DNA from: Glandiceps talaboti
Taxonomy: Eukaryota > Hemichordata > Enteropneusta > Spengelidae
Direction: 5' to 3'
Assembly (NCBI RefSeq): GCF_964340395.1
Contig: NC_135551.1
Location: forward strand, 2,903,001-2,967,000
DNA length: 64,000 bases
Of the stretch, positions 49,790-63,624 are shown one piece after another (positions within the stretch are counted from its first letter, which is position 1; the number at the start of each line of letters is the position of its first letter). The notes under the pieces are model-generated. The model was given only the letters and a program-made list of their open reading frames with translations. It searched no databases and was not told where the DNA came from. Position numbers and translations under genes: made by a program.

Positions 49790-51140
49790 GGATCCCAAGT
49801 ATATGTACACCATACTGCCACAGAGAACAAATACTCAAATAATAATCCCAAGTATGTACATGTACACCACACTGCCACAGAGAACAAATACTCTAGTAAA
49901 TATCCCATGTACATACACCACACTGCCACAGAGAACAATAGTATATATCCCATGTACATACACCACACTGCCACAGAGAACAAATACTCAAATAATAATC
50001 CCAAGTATGTAAACCACACTGTCACAGAGAACAAATACTCAAATTTGTTCTCTGTGGCAGTGTGGTGTACATACTTGATAATAATAATCCCAAGTATGTA
50101 CACCACACTGCCACAGAGAACAAATACTCGACAAGTAAATATCCCAAGTATGTACACCACACTGCCACAGAGAACAAATACTCGACAAGTAAATATCCCA
50201 AGTATGTACACCACACTGCCACAGAGAACAAATACTCTAGTAAATATCCCATGTACATACACCACACTGCCACAGAGAACAAATACTCAAATAATAATCC
50301 CAAGTATATGTACACCACACTGCCACAGAGAACAAATACTCGACAAGTAAATATCCCAAGTATGTACACCACACTGCCACAGAGAACAAATACTCTAGTA
50401 AATATCCCATGTACATACACCACACTGCCACAGAGAACAAATACTCAAATAATAATCCCAAGTATATGTACACCACACTGCCACAGAGAACAAATACTCA
50501 AATAATAATCCCAAGTATATGTACACCACACTGCCACAGAGAACAAATACTCAAATAATAATCCCAAGTATATGTACACCACACTGCCACAGAGAACAAA
50601 TACTCAAATAATAATCCCAAGTATATGTACACCACACTGCCACAGAGAACAAATACTCTAGTAAATATTCCAAGTATATACACCACACTGCCACAGAGAA
50701 CAAATACTCAAATAATAATCCCAAGTATATGTACACCACACTGCCACAGAGAACAAATACTCAAATAATAATCCCAAGTACATACACCACACTGCCACAG
50801 AGAACAAATACTCGACAAGTAGATATCCCAAGTACATACACCACACTGCCACAGAGAACAAATACTCTAGTAAATATTCCACGTATGTACACCACACTGC
50901 TACAGAGAACAAATACTCTAGTAAATATCCCATGTACATACACCACACTGCCACGGAGAACAAATACTCAAATAATAATCCCAAGTATATGTACACCACA
51001 CTGCCACAGAGAACAAATACTCAAATAATAATCCCAAGTACGTACACCACACTGCCACAGAGAACAAATACTCAAATAATAATCCCAAGTATGTACACCA
51101 CACTGCCACAGAGAACAAATACTCAAATAATAATCCCAAT
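49790..51140. repeat. About 53-bp minisatellite with one inverted unit (about 26 copies)
   Basis: Unit core CACACTGCCACAGAGAACAA-ATACTC with spacers 'aaataataatcccaagtatatgtac', 'tagtaaatatcccatgtacatac' or 'gacaagtaaatatcccaag'. At about 50041-50083 one unit lies in the opposite orientation (TTGTTCTCTGTGGCAGTGTG). Confidence 0.94.
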
Positions 51141-51592
51141 TTTACATGTGTACATGTAGGTCAACATATAACACTGACTATATGTGTACAATGTACCTGT
51201 AGATATAGATGTACAGTACCAGCACATCACAAGTTAATACTATTATTGCAACCCACAACTCTACATGTTGTATTAATCATATCCGCTATAACACGAGTGG
51301 CAGAGTGATGACCTCACAGTAAGCAGTGACACATATCAGTAAATTGCAAAAAACTAAAAAATGTCCAATACATACATTGTATTGGAAATTATTTTTAAAA
51401 CATTTTTTTTTTCAATTTTTGCAATTATTTAGACACAGCCTTGGTTTATGCTGTTTCAAAGTGTTTATGAAAGTAGGCAAGTCTTCATAGAAGAGGAAGT
51501 CCCCCACAAATAATTCACTAAATTCTATGCCCGGGTTCTATGTGGCTGAATAACAGCTTCATTTAAAAGGAATTGAAACTAAATAAATATTC
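51141..51592. other. Intergenic, nothing recognised
   Basis: A+T-rich sequence between two arrays; no element ends or coding signals. Confidence 0.4.
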
Positions 51593-52070
51593 ATAACTAC
51601 ACAGTGTCTGTAATGTGTAAGAAATGGCTTGATTCTGATAAAAGAAAGCCTGCATATGATTATTATGAAACTGCCAATACTACACAGTGTCTGTAATACG
51701 GTAAGAAATGGCTTGATTTTGATACTAGAAAGCCTGCATATGATTATATGAAACTGCCAATACTACACAGTGTCTGTAATACGGTATGTACGAAATGGCT
51801 TGATTTTGATATAGGAAAGCCTGCATATGATTATATGAAACTGCCAATACTACACAGTGTCTGTAATACGGTAAGAAATGGCTTGATTTTGATACTAGAA
51901 AGCCTGCATATGATTATATGAAACTGCCAATACTACACAGTGTCTGTAATACGGTATGTAAGAAATGGCTTGATTTTGATACAAGAAAGCCTGCATATGA
52001 TTATATGAAACTGTCAATACTACAAAGTGTTTGTAATACGGTAAGAAATGGCTTGATTTTAATAACTCAC
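51593..52070. repeat. About 79-83-bp minisatellite (about 6 copies)
   Basis: Unit contains ACTACACAGTGTCTGTAATA-CGGTAAGAAATGGCTTGATT-TTGATACTAGAAAGCCTGCA-TATGATTATATGAAACTGCC. Copies differ by a 4-bp TATG insertion after ACGG. The tail 'ttgattttaataact...gaaggtcaaggtc' recurs at 63740-63775. Confidence 0.9.
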
Positions 52071-52114
52071 CCTGAAGTCAAGGTCAAAGTCAATGTCTTT
52101 GGTTGTTTTCTTAG

Positions 52115-52149
52115 CAATACACATAATGTACGTGTACACATTATCCACA
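52115..52149 (+). other. Candidate 35-nt plus-strand exon beside the 26-bp array
   Basis: A good acceptor, GGTTGTTTTCTTAG|, and a good donor, CCACA|GTAAGTGG, bound 35 nt. The donor abuts the 26-bp array whose units carry ACA|GTGAGTGG or ACA|GTAAGTGG, the pattern seen at the VPS13 exons. Non-coding status and the existence of the exon are inference. Confidence 0.2.
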
Positions 52150-54412
52150 GTAAGTGGTAATTACTTATGTGTACAGTAAGTGGTAATTACTTACATGTAC
52201 AGTAAGTGGTAATTACTTATGTGTACAGTGAGTGGTGATTACTTACATGTACAGTGAGTGGTAATTACTTATGTGTACAGTGAGTGGTAATTACTTACAT
52301 GTACAGTGAGTGGTAATTACTTAATGTGTACAGTAAGTGGTAATTACTTACATGTACAGTAAGTGGTAATTACTTATGTGTACAGTGAGTGGTAATTACT
52401 TATGTGTACAGTGAGTGGTGATTACTTACATGTACAGTGAGTGGTGATTACTTACATGTACAGTGAGTGGTAATTACTTATGTGTACAGTGAGTGGTGAT
52501 TACTTACATGTACAGTGAGTGGTAATTACTTATGTGTACAGTGAGTGGTAATTACTTATGTGTACAGTGAGTGGTAATTACTTATGTGTACAGTGAGTGG
52601 TAATTACTTACATGTACAGTGAGTGGTGATTACTTACATGTGCAGTGAGTGGTGATTACTTACATGTACAGTGAGTGGTAATTACTTATGTGTACAGTGA
52701 GTGGTGATTACTTATGTGTACAGTGAGTGGTGATTACTTACATGTACAGTGAGTGGTGATTACTTACATGTACAGTGAGTGGTAATTACTTACATGTACA
52801 GTGAGTGGTGATTACTTACATGTAGAGTGAGTGGTGATTACTTACATGTACAGTGAGTGGTAATTACTTACATGTACAGTGAGTGGTAATTACTTATCTG
52901 TACAGTGAGTGGTGATTACTTACATGTACAGTGAGTGGTGATTACTTACATGTACAGTGAGTGGTAATTACTTACATGTACAGTGAGTGGTAATTACTTA
53001 TCTGTACAGTGAGTGGTGATTACTTACATGTACAGTGAGTGGTAATTACTTATCTGTACAGTGAGTGGTGATTACTTACATGTACAGTGAGTGGTGATTA
53101 CTTACATGTACAGTGAGTGGTGATTACTTACATGTACAGTGAGTGGTGATTACTTACATGTACAGTGAGTGGTAATTACTTATCTGTACAGTGAGTGGTG
53201 ATTACTTACATGTACAGTGAGTGGTGATTACTTACATGTACAGTGAGTGGTGATTACTTACATGTACAGTGAGTGGTGATTACTTACATGTACAGTAAGT
53301 GGTAATTACTTATCTGTACAGTGAGTGGTGATTACTTACATGTACAGTGAGTGGTGATTACTTATATGTACAGTGAGTGGTGATTATTTACATGTACAGT
53401 GAGTGGTGATTACTTACATGTACAGTGAGTGGTGATTACTTACATGTACAGTGAGTGGTGATTACTTACATGTACAGTGAGTGGTGATTACTTACATGTA
53501 CAGTGAGTGGTGATTACTTATCTGTACAGTGAGTGGTGATTACTTACATGTACAGTGAGTGGTAATTACTTACATGTACAGTGAGTGGTAATTACTTACA
53601 TGTACAGTGAGTGGTGATTACTTACATGTAGAGTGAGTGGTGATTACTTACATGTAGAGTGAGTGGTGATTACTTACATGTACAGTGAGTGGTGATTACT
53701 TACATGTACAGTGAGTGGTGATTACTTACATGTACAGTGAGTGGTGATTACTTACATGTACAGTGAGTGGTAATTACTTACATGTACAGTGAGTGGTAAT
53801 TACTTATGTGTACAGTGAGTGGTAATTACTTACATGTACAGTGAGTGGTGATTACTTACATGTAGAGTGAGTGGTGATTACTTACATGTACAGTGAGTGG
53901 TGATTACTTACATGTACAGTGAGTGGTGATTACTTACATGTACAGTGAGTGGTAATTACTTATCTGTACAGTGAGTGGTGATTACTTACATGTACAGTGA
54001 GTGGTAATTACTTATCTGTACAGTGAGTGGTGATTACTTACATGTACAGTGAGTGGTAATTACTTATCTGTACAGTGAGTGGTGATTACTTACATGTACA
54101 GTGAGTGGTGATTACTTACATGTACAGTGAGTGGTAATTACTTACATGTACAGTGAGTGGTAATTACTTATCTGTACAGTGAGTGGTGATTACTTACATG
54201 TACAGTGAGTGGTGATTACTTACATGTACAGTGAGTGGTAATTACTTACATGTACAGTGAGTGGTGATTACTTACATGTACAGTGAGTGGTGATTACTTA
54301 CATGTACAGTGAGTGGTGATTACTTACATGTACAGTGAGTGGTGATTACTTACATGTACAGTGAGTGGTGATTACTTACATGTAGAGTGAGTGGTGATTA
54401 CTTACAAGTGTA
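52150..54412. repeat. 26-bp minisatellite (about 87 copies)
   Basis: Unit TACTTACATGTACAGTGAGT-GGTGAT. Donor-like motifs lie on both strands: GTGAGTGG on plus, ATGTAAGTA on minus. Variant GTAAGT-type copies concentrate at the left edge, next to the candidate exon. Confidence 0.95.
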
Positions 54413-54496
54413 CATGTATCATGTCACATACATGTACACTCATGTACATTTGTCTTAATTTCTTTAAAGGATGACAGTGAAGTATCAAATAAAAAA

Positions 54497-55598
54497 TACC
54501 ACCACTGGCGTTGTAGCACAACTGTACAGTTTCTAAAAATGTTTATCCATATGGTAGTCCATGCTAACTATAAGTGGTCATTTGTTGAATGACTATCCAG
54601 TTGCTATCCAACCATGTTGCTATCTTTACGATAAATGCTATCATTTGGCAGTTGCTATGGGCGTGGTCATGTTGTTAAATATATTTGCATACATTTTTGT
54701 AAGTTTTTGTTCACTTGTGTATGAATTCCTGATATTTTCTTTGCAATATGCGTGATTATTTGGCTGTTGCTATGGGCGTGGTCTTGTTGCTAGGCATATT
54801 TACATACATTTTTTGAATGTTTATTCAATTGTCTATTAATCCCTGTTGTTATCTTTGAGAAATACACAACCGTTTGGCTGTTGCTATGGGTGTGGTCATG
54901 GTTGCTAGGGTATTTGCATACATTTTTTGAATGTTTACTGATTTGCCTACCAGATGATGTTGTTATTTGACCAAAATATACTGCCATTTGGTTGTTGCTA
55001 AGGGCGTTGTCATGGTCGTTAGGGCCAATTTTGTCAAAATGTTTTGAAGAAGATTGCAGATTACAGAATAACACTTTCAGAAACACCTCACCAAGTTTCA
55101 GACTCATTGACCAAGTACTTTTTGAGATATAAGTTTTAGACCAAAAATGAACATTTTTACACCTAATTTGCATATCACTCATGGAATCATTGTACGCTTA
55201 ATATTTCTTCGTCCATACATCCCTAGATACATTCCCATTAAATTTCAGCCCAATCTGCTCAGTAGATTTGGAATGATAGATTTTTAACTAAAAAGACACA
55301 TTTTTAGCCCTAATTTGCATACCACTGATGGAATCATCATGTCATGAACAAATCTTACTTTACACCCCTTTAAGAATGTTCCCACCAAATTTCGCACCAA
55401 TCTGCCCAGTAGTTTCTGAGTTTAAGTTTTTTGACCAAAAATCACATTTTTTTACCCAAATCACACACCTGTGATGCAATCCTTTTGATTTGACCAATAT
55501 CCCAACTAGACACCCAAGGTAATGGACCCACCAAATATCATGGCAATCGGTTCAGCGGTTTTTGACTTTAAGTTGTTTACACACACACACACATCCAC

Positions 55599-55641
<43 letters not shown>

Positions 55642-55722
55642 TACAGACAGACAGACAGACAGACAGACAGACGCCGGGCGATCCCTATAGCACTACTGAA
55701 CCTCAGTTCAGTTGTGCTAATA
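54497..55722. mobile_element. 1.2-kb TAGCACAACTG TIR element (most complete copy)
   Basis: Left end CTGGCGTTGTAGCACAACTG, right end CAGTTGTGCTAATA: TAGCACAACTG is a perfect inverted repeat. The interior has repeated modules of about 115-125 bp ('ttgctatgggcgtggtc...ttgctaggcatatttacatac', then 'atttgcatatcactgatggaatcatc'). A (GACA)n tract at 55597-55672 precedes the right end. Non-coding. Confidence 0.78.
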
Positions 55723-58440
55723 AAAATAGTTTTTAATTAAAGACACTTTTGATGATGTAACTTTAATGTATCAAATGGGTAGCTGCCCCATTGACATGTA
55801 CAAGCTATAATACACACAATGCAGTCCAATGAAAACATCATAGTAATTCTGTATTCTTTGACATTCAAGGACTGCCTACATGTACACTGTACAGTATACA
55901 CGTCTAATTTACAATGTACATCATGAATTATCAACAGTTCTCTTGTGAATGCTCTCAAGGCACTCACTTGTATGTAACATGTACATGTACATGTACACCT
56001 GCACTCCATGAGTATGAAAATTAACATACAACAGCTGTGATATAAAACACAACCACCTGTAAGCATGTTACAAGAATAAACATTCAATACAGCAAAGTGC
56101 CATGACCTTGTCATCATAGAGTTCCCACATTAGGTTAGATTGATACATACATGTAGTATACACTTATAGCATTCAGAATGATCAAAAAGTAGACTACATG
56201 TATGTGTGTATGTGTTATTTTGGGAAAATTGCAGTGCTGCTGGTATATATACATATACATCATTTACATGCATACATATGGTATAGTATACAAACCGTAA
56301 TATTAGAATACAGTGATGTTAAATCATGCAGTACACAGTTAGTACCCTTCCATACAGTCTTTCAATGTAAATGTAATTTGAATCTTTTTCTAGTTGTCAT
56401 TTTTTAGACATAAAACATGAATATATTATATATTGTACATTTCTTTGCTAAAGGCATTTGTGAGTCCTCGGTGATACCTGTTGTAACACAAATTGTGTAG
56501 AACAGGATAACTGTTTCCATGGAAACATAAAGTAGGTTTTTGCAAAATATATTTGTGCATCTTTCACTGAGAAAATGTCTCACCAACAAAATAGAGCACA
56601 CTGTCTGCATATGTGAACAAAATAGATTCTGATTGTTAAATTACTACACTGACTGGGGTTGTCAAAAAATGACAAATGCTTCACTGCGCATAAAATGCAT
56701 ACAATAATTAAAATAAAAAACCTATCAAAAATTCAAGAAACTTAAATCTGAGAAAGTAAATATAACTAAAGGTGTACCACTGTTTTCTTGGGATGCATTT
56801 TAGAATGGCCATGTTATGGCAGAGGTTATGATTTCACTATTTTCTGCTGAGGATTTGAATCCTCCTTCTCCCTAGGCGGCATTTGTTTGTATATACATAC
56901 ATGTACATTGTAGTTATTAGTTTGAATGAGGACTAACCTTTCATTGTCAGGAATCCACACATTTCACTCAAATGTAATTTTCATAATTTATTACATTATA
57001 CCCCTTAAGTTGTAACAATAAACATTACTCATAACATTATACCCCTTAACTTGTTACAATAAACATTATTAGAATACTAACAAGTCTTCAAAGCAGACAC
57101 AGTGCCTTCATAATTTTCTTGTAGTGTACAAACCAAAATATCATATCTGATAACGTACAAGTATGGATAAATACTTGAATTATTGCCTGCTTTTCTGTTG
57201 TTGAACTACAGTACAAATTGTAGATAATTATCACACAAAATATGGCCACATTATTACACACATGTACATGTACATTCACATCACAAAACAGGTAACCTGT
57301 ACACATGTATATGTACATCACAAAACAGGTGAAATGACCTGTACACATGTACATGTACATCACAAAACAGGTGAAAAGACCTGTGCACAGTTTCAAATGT
57401 ATATGCACATATATTTTATATTATGATAGATACATATTTACATCTGTATCTATAAAGTGACGTTATCTTCTCTATAATATCAATTGAATTTGTTACCATA
57501 GAAACTGACAGATATCATACAAATAAGTACATCTACATATGATGTTATCTTCTCTATAATAAATGTATCTGATGAATCCATTACCATGGAAACTAACAGG
57601 TGAAAGTAAAGTCGTGGTTAAATATAACAACACAATGTATTATGCTATTTAAAAATGTTTCAATATTAAATTTGAGAAAAAAATTGTCATCGTACTGAGT
57701 CTAATAATAACATATTTAATTGAAAACCTGGCCACGACAATAGTTCAAGAAGAAAGGACAAAAGACAGCAATGACAATAGAGAGACCTGGATAAAAGACA
57801 GCAATGACAATAGAGAGACCTGGATAAAAGGTGTCAAACCCTGGATACTAATCCATCTACTGATGATGCACAGTTTGTAACATGTCGCATCTCTTGTAAT
57901 CATGGAAACATCACGTCAAGTAAGAATAATATCTATTCATCTAACAAAGAAGAGTGGGCAAGAATAATTTTACATACACATAATAAGTAATTGCTACAAC
58001 TGACTGTCTCTATCAACTTTTTCAATCCATCTCTTATATTTATACAATTACTTCAGTATATATTATCATCATTCAAATTTTCATCCAATCAATTTGAGTT
58101 TCAAATTTTGAGTGTCAAAGTGAACTCAATTTGAATGGGACTTCCTGCACAGTTATAATTTTTCACGAAATACTGAAAGTTAAGGAGATTGTACCTACTA
58201 CACATGTATGAAGCTTATAAAATACAGACTTGTATGAGTGCTGCTTCATCACAACAATGGAGCTGTGTGTGTTCAACTATATCCAGTTAGTTCTAGTATT
58301 CTTTCAAATCAGATTATTTACATATAGAGATTTGTTGTATTTTTAAATACTTTTATTTGTTCATGTGTGTATTTGTCAGGTTGTCTTTTTAAAGTCTTAC
58401 TTGTTTTAAAATACTGTTTTTTATGTATAGTTTTTATCTA
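55723..58440. other. Intergenic, no gene supported
   Basis: A+T-rich. Small local repeats only: three about 43-bp copies of 'catcacaaaacaggtgaaatgacctgtacacatgtacatgta' (57270-57385), a two-copy 42-bp duplication (57757-57830) and a two-copy 'ttataccccttaa.ttgt.acaataaacatta' (56994-57068). The 126-codon minus frame at 55737-56117 has no conserved features. Confidence 0.45.
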
Positions 58441-58503
58441 TGTGATATTTATGAGCATGTTTGCGTTTTTTTCTTTCCGGAAATAAAGTTTAATAATAAT
58501 AAT
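58441..58503 (+). other. AATAAA plus (AAT)n tail, possible retroposon or transcript 3' end
   Basis: GGAAATAAAGTTT followed by AATAATAATAATAA looks like the 3' tail of a LINE-type element or a polyadenylation region. No upstream coding region was recognised. Copy B of the TIR element begins right at this tail. Confidence 0.35.
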
Positions 58504-60820
58504 AACAAGCGACCTATCGGTCAGAATAGCTCCGCTGTTGTTTTTTTAATTTAATTTTTTATTTTGGTGACATGTAGAAGTGGTTCAGGTCTTCAGCTCT
58601 TCACTATGCAGTTTTGTTTTAGCGATGCAATAAAGTGGTTAGTGGTTTCATATGATGTCTCACTATAAAACACATTTTACACAGAAGTTGGTAATGTATT
58701 GTACTTTTATACCATAGTCACCATTTTATAACAAAAATCTACTGTTATGAAAAATTGCACAAAATCTCAGAAAAAAATGACTGGGAAATGCACACAAGAA
58801 AAAGAAAAAAAGAGGATTTTGAGGTTGGCTATAAATAATTCCAGTGTCTTACAGCTGTAACCCTGGAAAATTTTAATGATGAATGAAATAAACTAGGGAT
58901 CTAAAATAATTTTGAGGCAATTTCAATTTCAATTTTCTAACAAATTTACAAAGTCAACAACATTCAACTTGTACTAGTTGTGGTAGATATATATATGGAA
59001 GAAATGTATTAATCGCCATCTTAGTTTCCGTACGGCGACAATCTCAAGTACCCGGAAGAGAGTCATTCTCAGCCATACGTTACAGTGGTAACACTCGTTC
59101 ATGTTCGGTTACCTTTCACAAAGAAAACACAACGAAATGGTTGAAATGATCTTTTTTTTTATTTCTTTTTATCACAACAACAAAATCTGCGTGATCAAAA
59201 GTGTTGTAAACTAAACCAGAAAGAATTATCGGACTGGCTAAACTTCCCGATGAACTGGAGTAAGGTCCTACTACTTCCAAGTAAGCCTCGATAGTACTAT
59301 AGTACGTGAGAAAATCGTCTCAAACTAGCGATACAACTTTCAAAATATAACTTGACATGTCTTCATTTGTTAGAGTTATACAATTCAAGACGGGTTTTCA
59401 CTCGAAAACAACAATTCTGTGAATAATGACACTCTGAACGCAGCGATTTCTCGGACGATGTTACCACTGTAACGTATGGCTGACAACGACTTGCTTCCGG
59501 GTTAGTCCCTCGTGCATACGGGTGGATTGTCGGCGATTAATACATACATCGTCTGATATTTTAATTCACAGTGTTTCTTGTGACCGGCGCCTGTCAGCAG
59601 ACTCTGCCATTTTTTCATCATTCCATTGTATTTAAACCTTGTACTTGACATTTCGCAATATTTATAATTCTCAACAAAATACCTCAACATGCCTCACTTC
59701 GCTCGTACTCAAAGCAGCCCCGCGCGGTATGATCACTGACACTGATGACATGATGAGAGAGAACCTTTTCGGATTTACATGTAAAACGGGGAAAGATACG
59801 CAAAACATAATGCAAAGTCTGAAGCCAAATTAAAGTTGTAATTATTTTAATTATTTTTACTTGCCAAATATTTGCATTTTGGAAAGGCAAGACACGCTCA
59901 TGTCGTTTAACTTTACATGTGAACTGTCGGCCATAACTTCAACCGCATGCCTGGCATGCCCTTCCTTACGCAAGTTGTCTCAATTCTGGTTCACTGTCAT
60001 TCCAAATTGCACGACAATATAGAATTAACCACAAGTTACATGTTATCTGAAAACATCACACTTTTATAGTGGGTCTGAAGTGTGATTTTAGTGAGTACCA
60101 AGAACGTCCTGTGTTGATACTCAAGATACTTGCTGTGGAAAATCGCTCGGTCAAATGAGGTCACCTTCAGCTTCTGGTCGAATCAGGATAGAGTATACAA
60201 ATGAGGATGTTGCGGACTGGCTGATTATGGAGAAGGGTGCAGAATTGGATTTGAAGTTTACAACCCTGTTTCGAACAAACGCTTGCCATTTGGGCACCCA
60301 ATGCGTAGAATTATGACTATAGCACATATTACATTGCTTGTTTGACGTCAATAGTGTCTTTTGAAAAGTGGCAGTTTACTTAAAGTCTCGTCGACTGATT
60401 TCCAATATGGCGTCGGTCATTATGCTCATTAACATAATCATTTTTTTTTCAAATTACAAAAAAAAAAATCATAAAAAATAAAAATGAGGATGTGCTGACT
60501 TGAAATTAACAAATCTGAGTAAGCTACCCCCTGCGCATCAACACGCCAGATATCAAAGCAATCTAATGAAAATGACATTTTATGAAAAAAAATCATAAAA
60601 AATTGAAAATGGCACAGATCAACTTGGCATGAACAAATCTGAATAGCCTCCCCCCAGGGAACATGCACACCAAATATCGAAGAATTCCGACTGTCACTTT
60701 AGGAGTAGATAGTAAAAAAATAAAAGTTTGACGGACACCTATGATTCACTCTACTCTCTATACCTCAATACCCACCTATACCTAAAGCTACGCTTTCAGC
60801 TTTCGCTGACAGCGGAGCTA
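58504..60820. mobile_element. 2.32-kb TIR element, copy B
   Basis: Colinear with copy A: same AACAAGCGACCTATCGGTCA left end and GACAGCGGAGCTA right end. Internal inverted arms at 59015-59100 and 59455-59560 are more diverged than in copy A. Differences are mostly small indels (for example loss of a CAAAATTTGGTTGATTC segment near 59930). Confidence 0.8.
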
Positions 60821-62280
60821 ATAAAAAAGACAATCTATCATAAAATGAACTCCTAACTACTGTCACAACAAGCCCAGACCTTTGCTGCTTACTTTTCAGT
60901 ATGACAAAACTAAATTCAAATGACATAAGTTAGCTGGACTACATCTCTACATACATGTGATACATGTACATGTCTATTTTGGTATATCAAACATTCATTT
61001 TCTACTCAGAGTCAAAACATTTCTTGAAAGCGAATCCCAGTGTCAGCAAAAATTTTTAATTCACTTTGAATCCAAGAAATATTTTGACTGTGGGTAGACG
61101 TTTTTCATGACCATTAAATGAACCCAGAGTCCATATAAACATTTCATTCCCTATTCTATTTTGGTCATGTTTTGAAGGACATGTTCAGTAATATAAATGT
61201 GTTATTTATTTCTTCCTATCAGATGTACAGTCATTACAGAAGAACAGTTTTATATTGTCTTGAAGTTTTTAAGTTGATGTCAGTTTCTGCATCCACTATT
61301 TCCAAGATTTTTTTTCTGGAATTCATAAAAAAGTTTAGGGTCTTCAATGAAAAAATAGGTGGGGGTCAGGTAACCAGAACCAAACAATTATTTTTTTTAG
61401 GCATTAGTAAAATTATATGCCACAAGAAAGAAATTAGAATTTTATCAACCTAATTTTGTAAATTGTATGGGATTTGTATTTCATTGCAAGTTGTTTTTAT
61501 AAAGGCCTCTCTTTATATTTATCTACCTATCAACCATACTTGACAGATGGTATGACAATACACTTACATGTTAATTCTAAAACAATCAATAACTTAATAT
61601 CATTGATGGTATGATAGAAATGATGGTATGTTTGGTAAACTAAAATCACTTAGTACTTTTACTAGTATGGTATTAGTATTACTAAAGACTGTACATGTAC
61701 ACTATATACTGGTATCACTTAGTACTAACACATTACAAATATTCATTAAATCACACTACTCTAGATGTAGCTGTACAAATGTAAGTTAGCCCTACCATAC
61801 AGTGTTACTACATGTAGATGGACAAACTTGTCATGTTCTAGTTCTTTCATATGACCTGTGCAGTGACATACAATTTATATTGCTATCCCACATGACAATT
61901 ATACATGTACCAATATTCTACTCCTGGCATGTAATTTAACTTTACTTTACTGATATACTAGACAACCTTTAAGGTTTGCACCACTGCAATGTCACTGAAT
62001 ATGTTATGTGCTTGACCAAACAAGTACAATTCATTCTGTTGGGGAGGTTGGTGGCAGGAGAGGTGAAAATAGAATGAACAGCATGGTGTACTTACTATTC
62101 TGCATGTTTGTCTTTGGTATACACAGTCTGGGATTTTGAGCAACAAAAATTATGTTTGTGTGTATCTCATGTTCCTCCTGTTTTAAATAGTACAAAGTGA
62201 TTACCAGATTGAAACTGAATGTCTTCCATAACGACAAAGACTTTAGATTTTCGTTCCTACACACAATAATTGTTGGAATG
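60821..62280. other. Intergenic, no gene supported
   Basis: A+T-rich, no arrays. The 93-codon plus frame at 61172-61453 has no recognisable features. Confidence 0.4.
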
Positions 62281-62299
62281 CAACAGAACATGCAATTAG

Positions 62300-63240
62300 T
62301 TATGTTTGAAATATGTACCAAATTTAATTGAATTTGAAGACATTGAAGATATAGCCTAATTACTGAAAATTATTAATTATGCAAATGAGTCATTAAAACT
62401 AAAAACTACATCACAAAGCTTACTAGAAGCTGTACACTTTGTTACGGTTGATGTACATGTTTTTTATGTAGCAAATTATATTGAATTTGAAACTTGCATT
62501 TTTCAGATTTTGCTAATTACTACCGGTAAAACTCATTAATTATGCAAATGAGTAATTAAACTAAAAGCTAAGTTATCAAACTTTATATAACGCATGGACT
62601 TTGTTATCATCAATGTATGAACCAAATTATGTTGAGTTTACAGCTTGCATTAAGATATAGCCTAATTTCTGAACATCATTAATTATACATGACCCATTAA
62701 AACTAAGTGTTACATCAATATTATTAAGCTTTATGCGACATGTGCACCCTGGTATCATGAATGTTTGTATCAAATTATGTAGAACTTGAAGGTTGCACTC
62801 TTTATATATAGCCTAATTACTGAAAATCATTAATTATGTAACTAGTTATTTCAAAGTAAAAACTACATCAACAAGCCTTTCAGGACATGTGGCCTTTGTT
62901 TTGTTTGAAGTACATGTATGTACCACATTATATCCAATTCAAGCCTGGATTCTTAAGATATAGCCAAATTACTGAAAATCATTAATTATGCAAATCAGTC
63001 ATTAAAACTACAAGCTATATTATCATACATAATATATGACACATGCCCTTTGCTGTCATCAACATACAAAAAATGTATGTATCAAGTTAGATTGAATTTA
63101 AAGATTGCATCTGAGATATACAAAACGTAGCCTAATTAACGAAAAACCATTATGTAAATATTTTCTTAATATTCACGGAATGTTTACCAAAACCTAATCA
63201 GTTCTAGCCATTACCATAATGAATGTGCACCAAACATCAT
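62300..63240. repeat. Modular A+T-rich dispersed repeat (about 5-6 modules of 170-190 bp)
   Basis: Each module has 'gatatagcctaattactgaaaatcattaattatgcaaatgagtcattaaaactaa' (split in places), then 'cctttgtt.tcatcaatgtatgta.caaatta.attgaattt'. One module occurs in VPS13 intron 8. Confidence 0.75.
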
Positions 63241-63303
63241 TAGAATTGAGCCAGCCATTTTTGAGTAAGTGATGATGCAGATGGACGGACGGACAGAGAG
63301 ACG

Positions 63304-63370
<67 letters not shown>

Positions 63371-63577
63371 TTTTCATCCCTAAATTATAACCTAGCCATA
63401 CCCTAATTAACGAAAAACCATTATGTAAATATTTTCTTAATATTAACGGAATGTTTACCAAAACCTAATCAGTTCTAGCCATTGCCATAATGAATGTGCA
63501 CCAAACATCATTAGAATTGAGCCAGCCATTTTTGAGTAAGTGATGATGCAGATGGACGGACGGACAGAGAGACAGCC

Positions 63578-63624
<47 letters not shown>

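Noticed and set aside
55737-56117. 126-codon minus-strand frame as a gene
   Set aside because: Cys-rich low-complexity translation of ACATGT-type sequence; no conserved motif, splice context or homologous copy.
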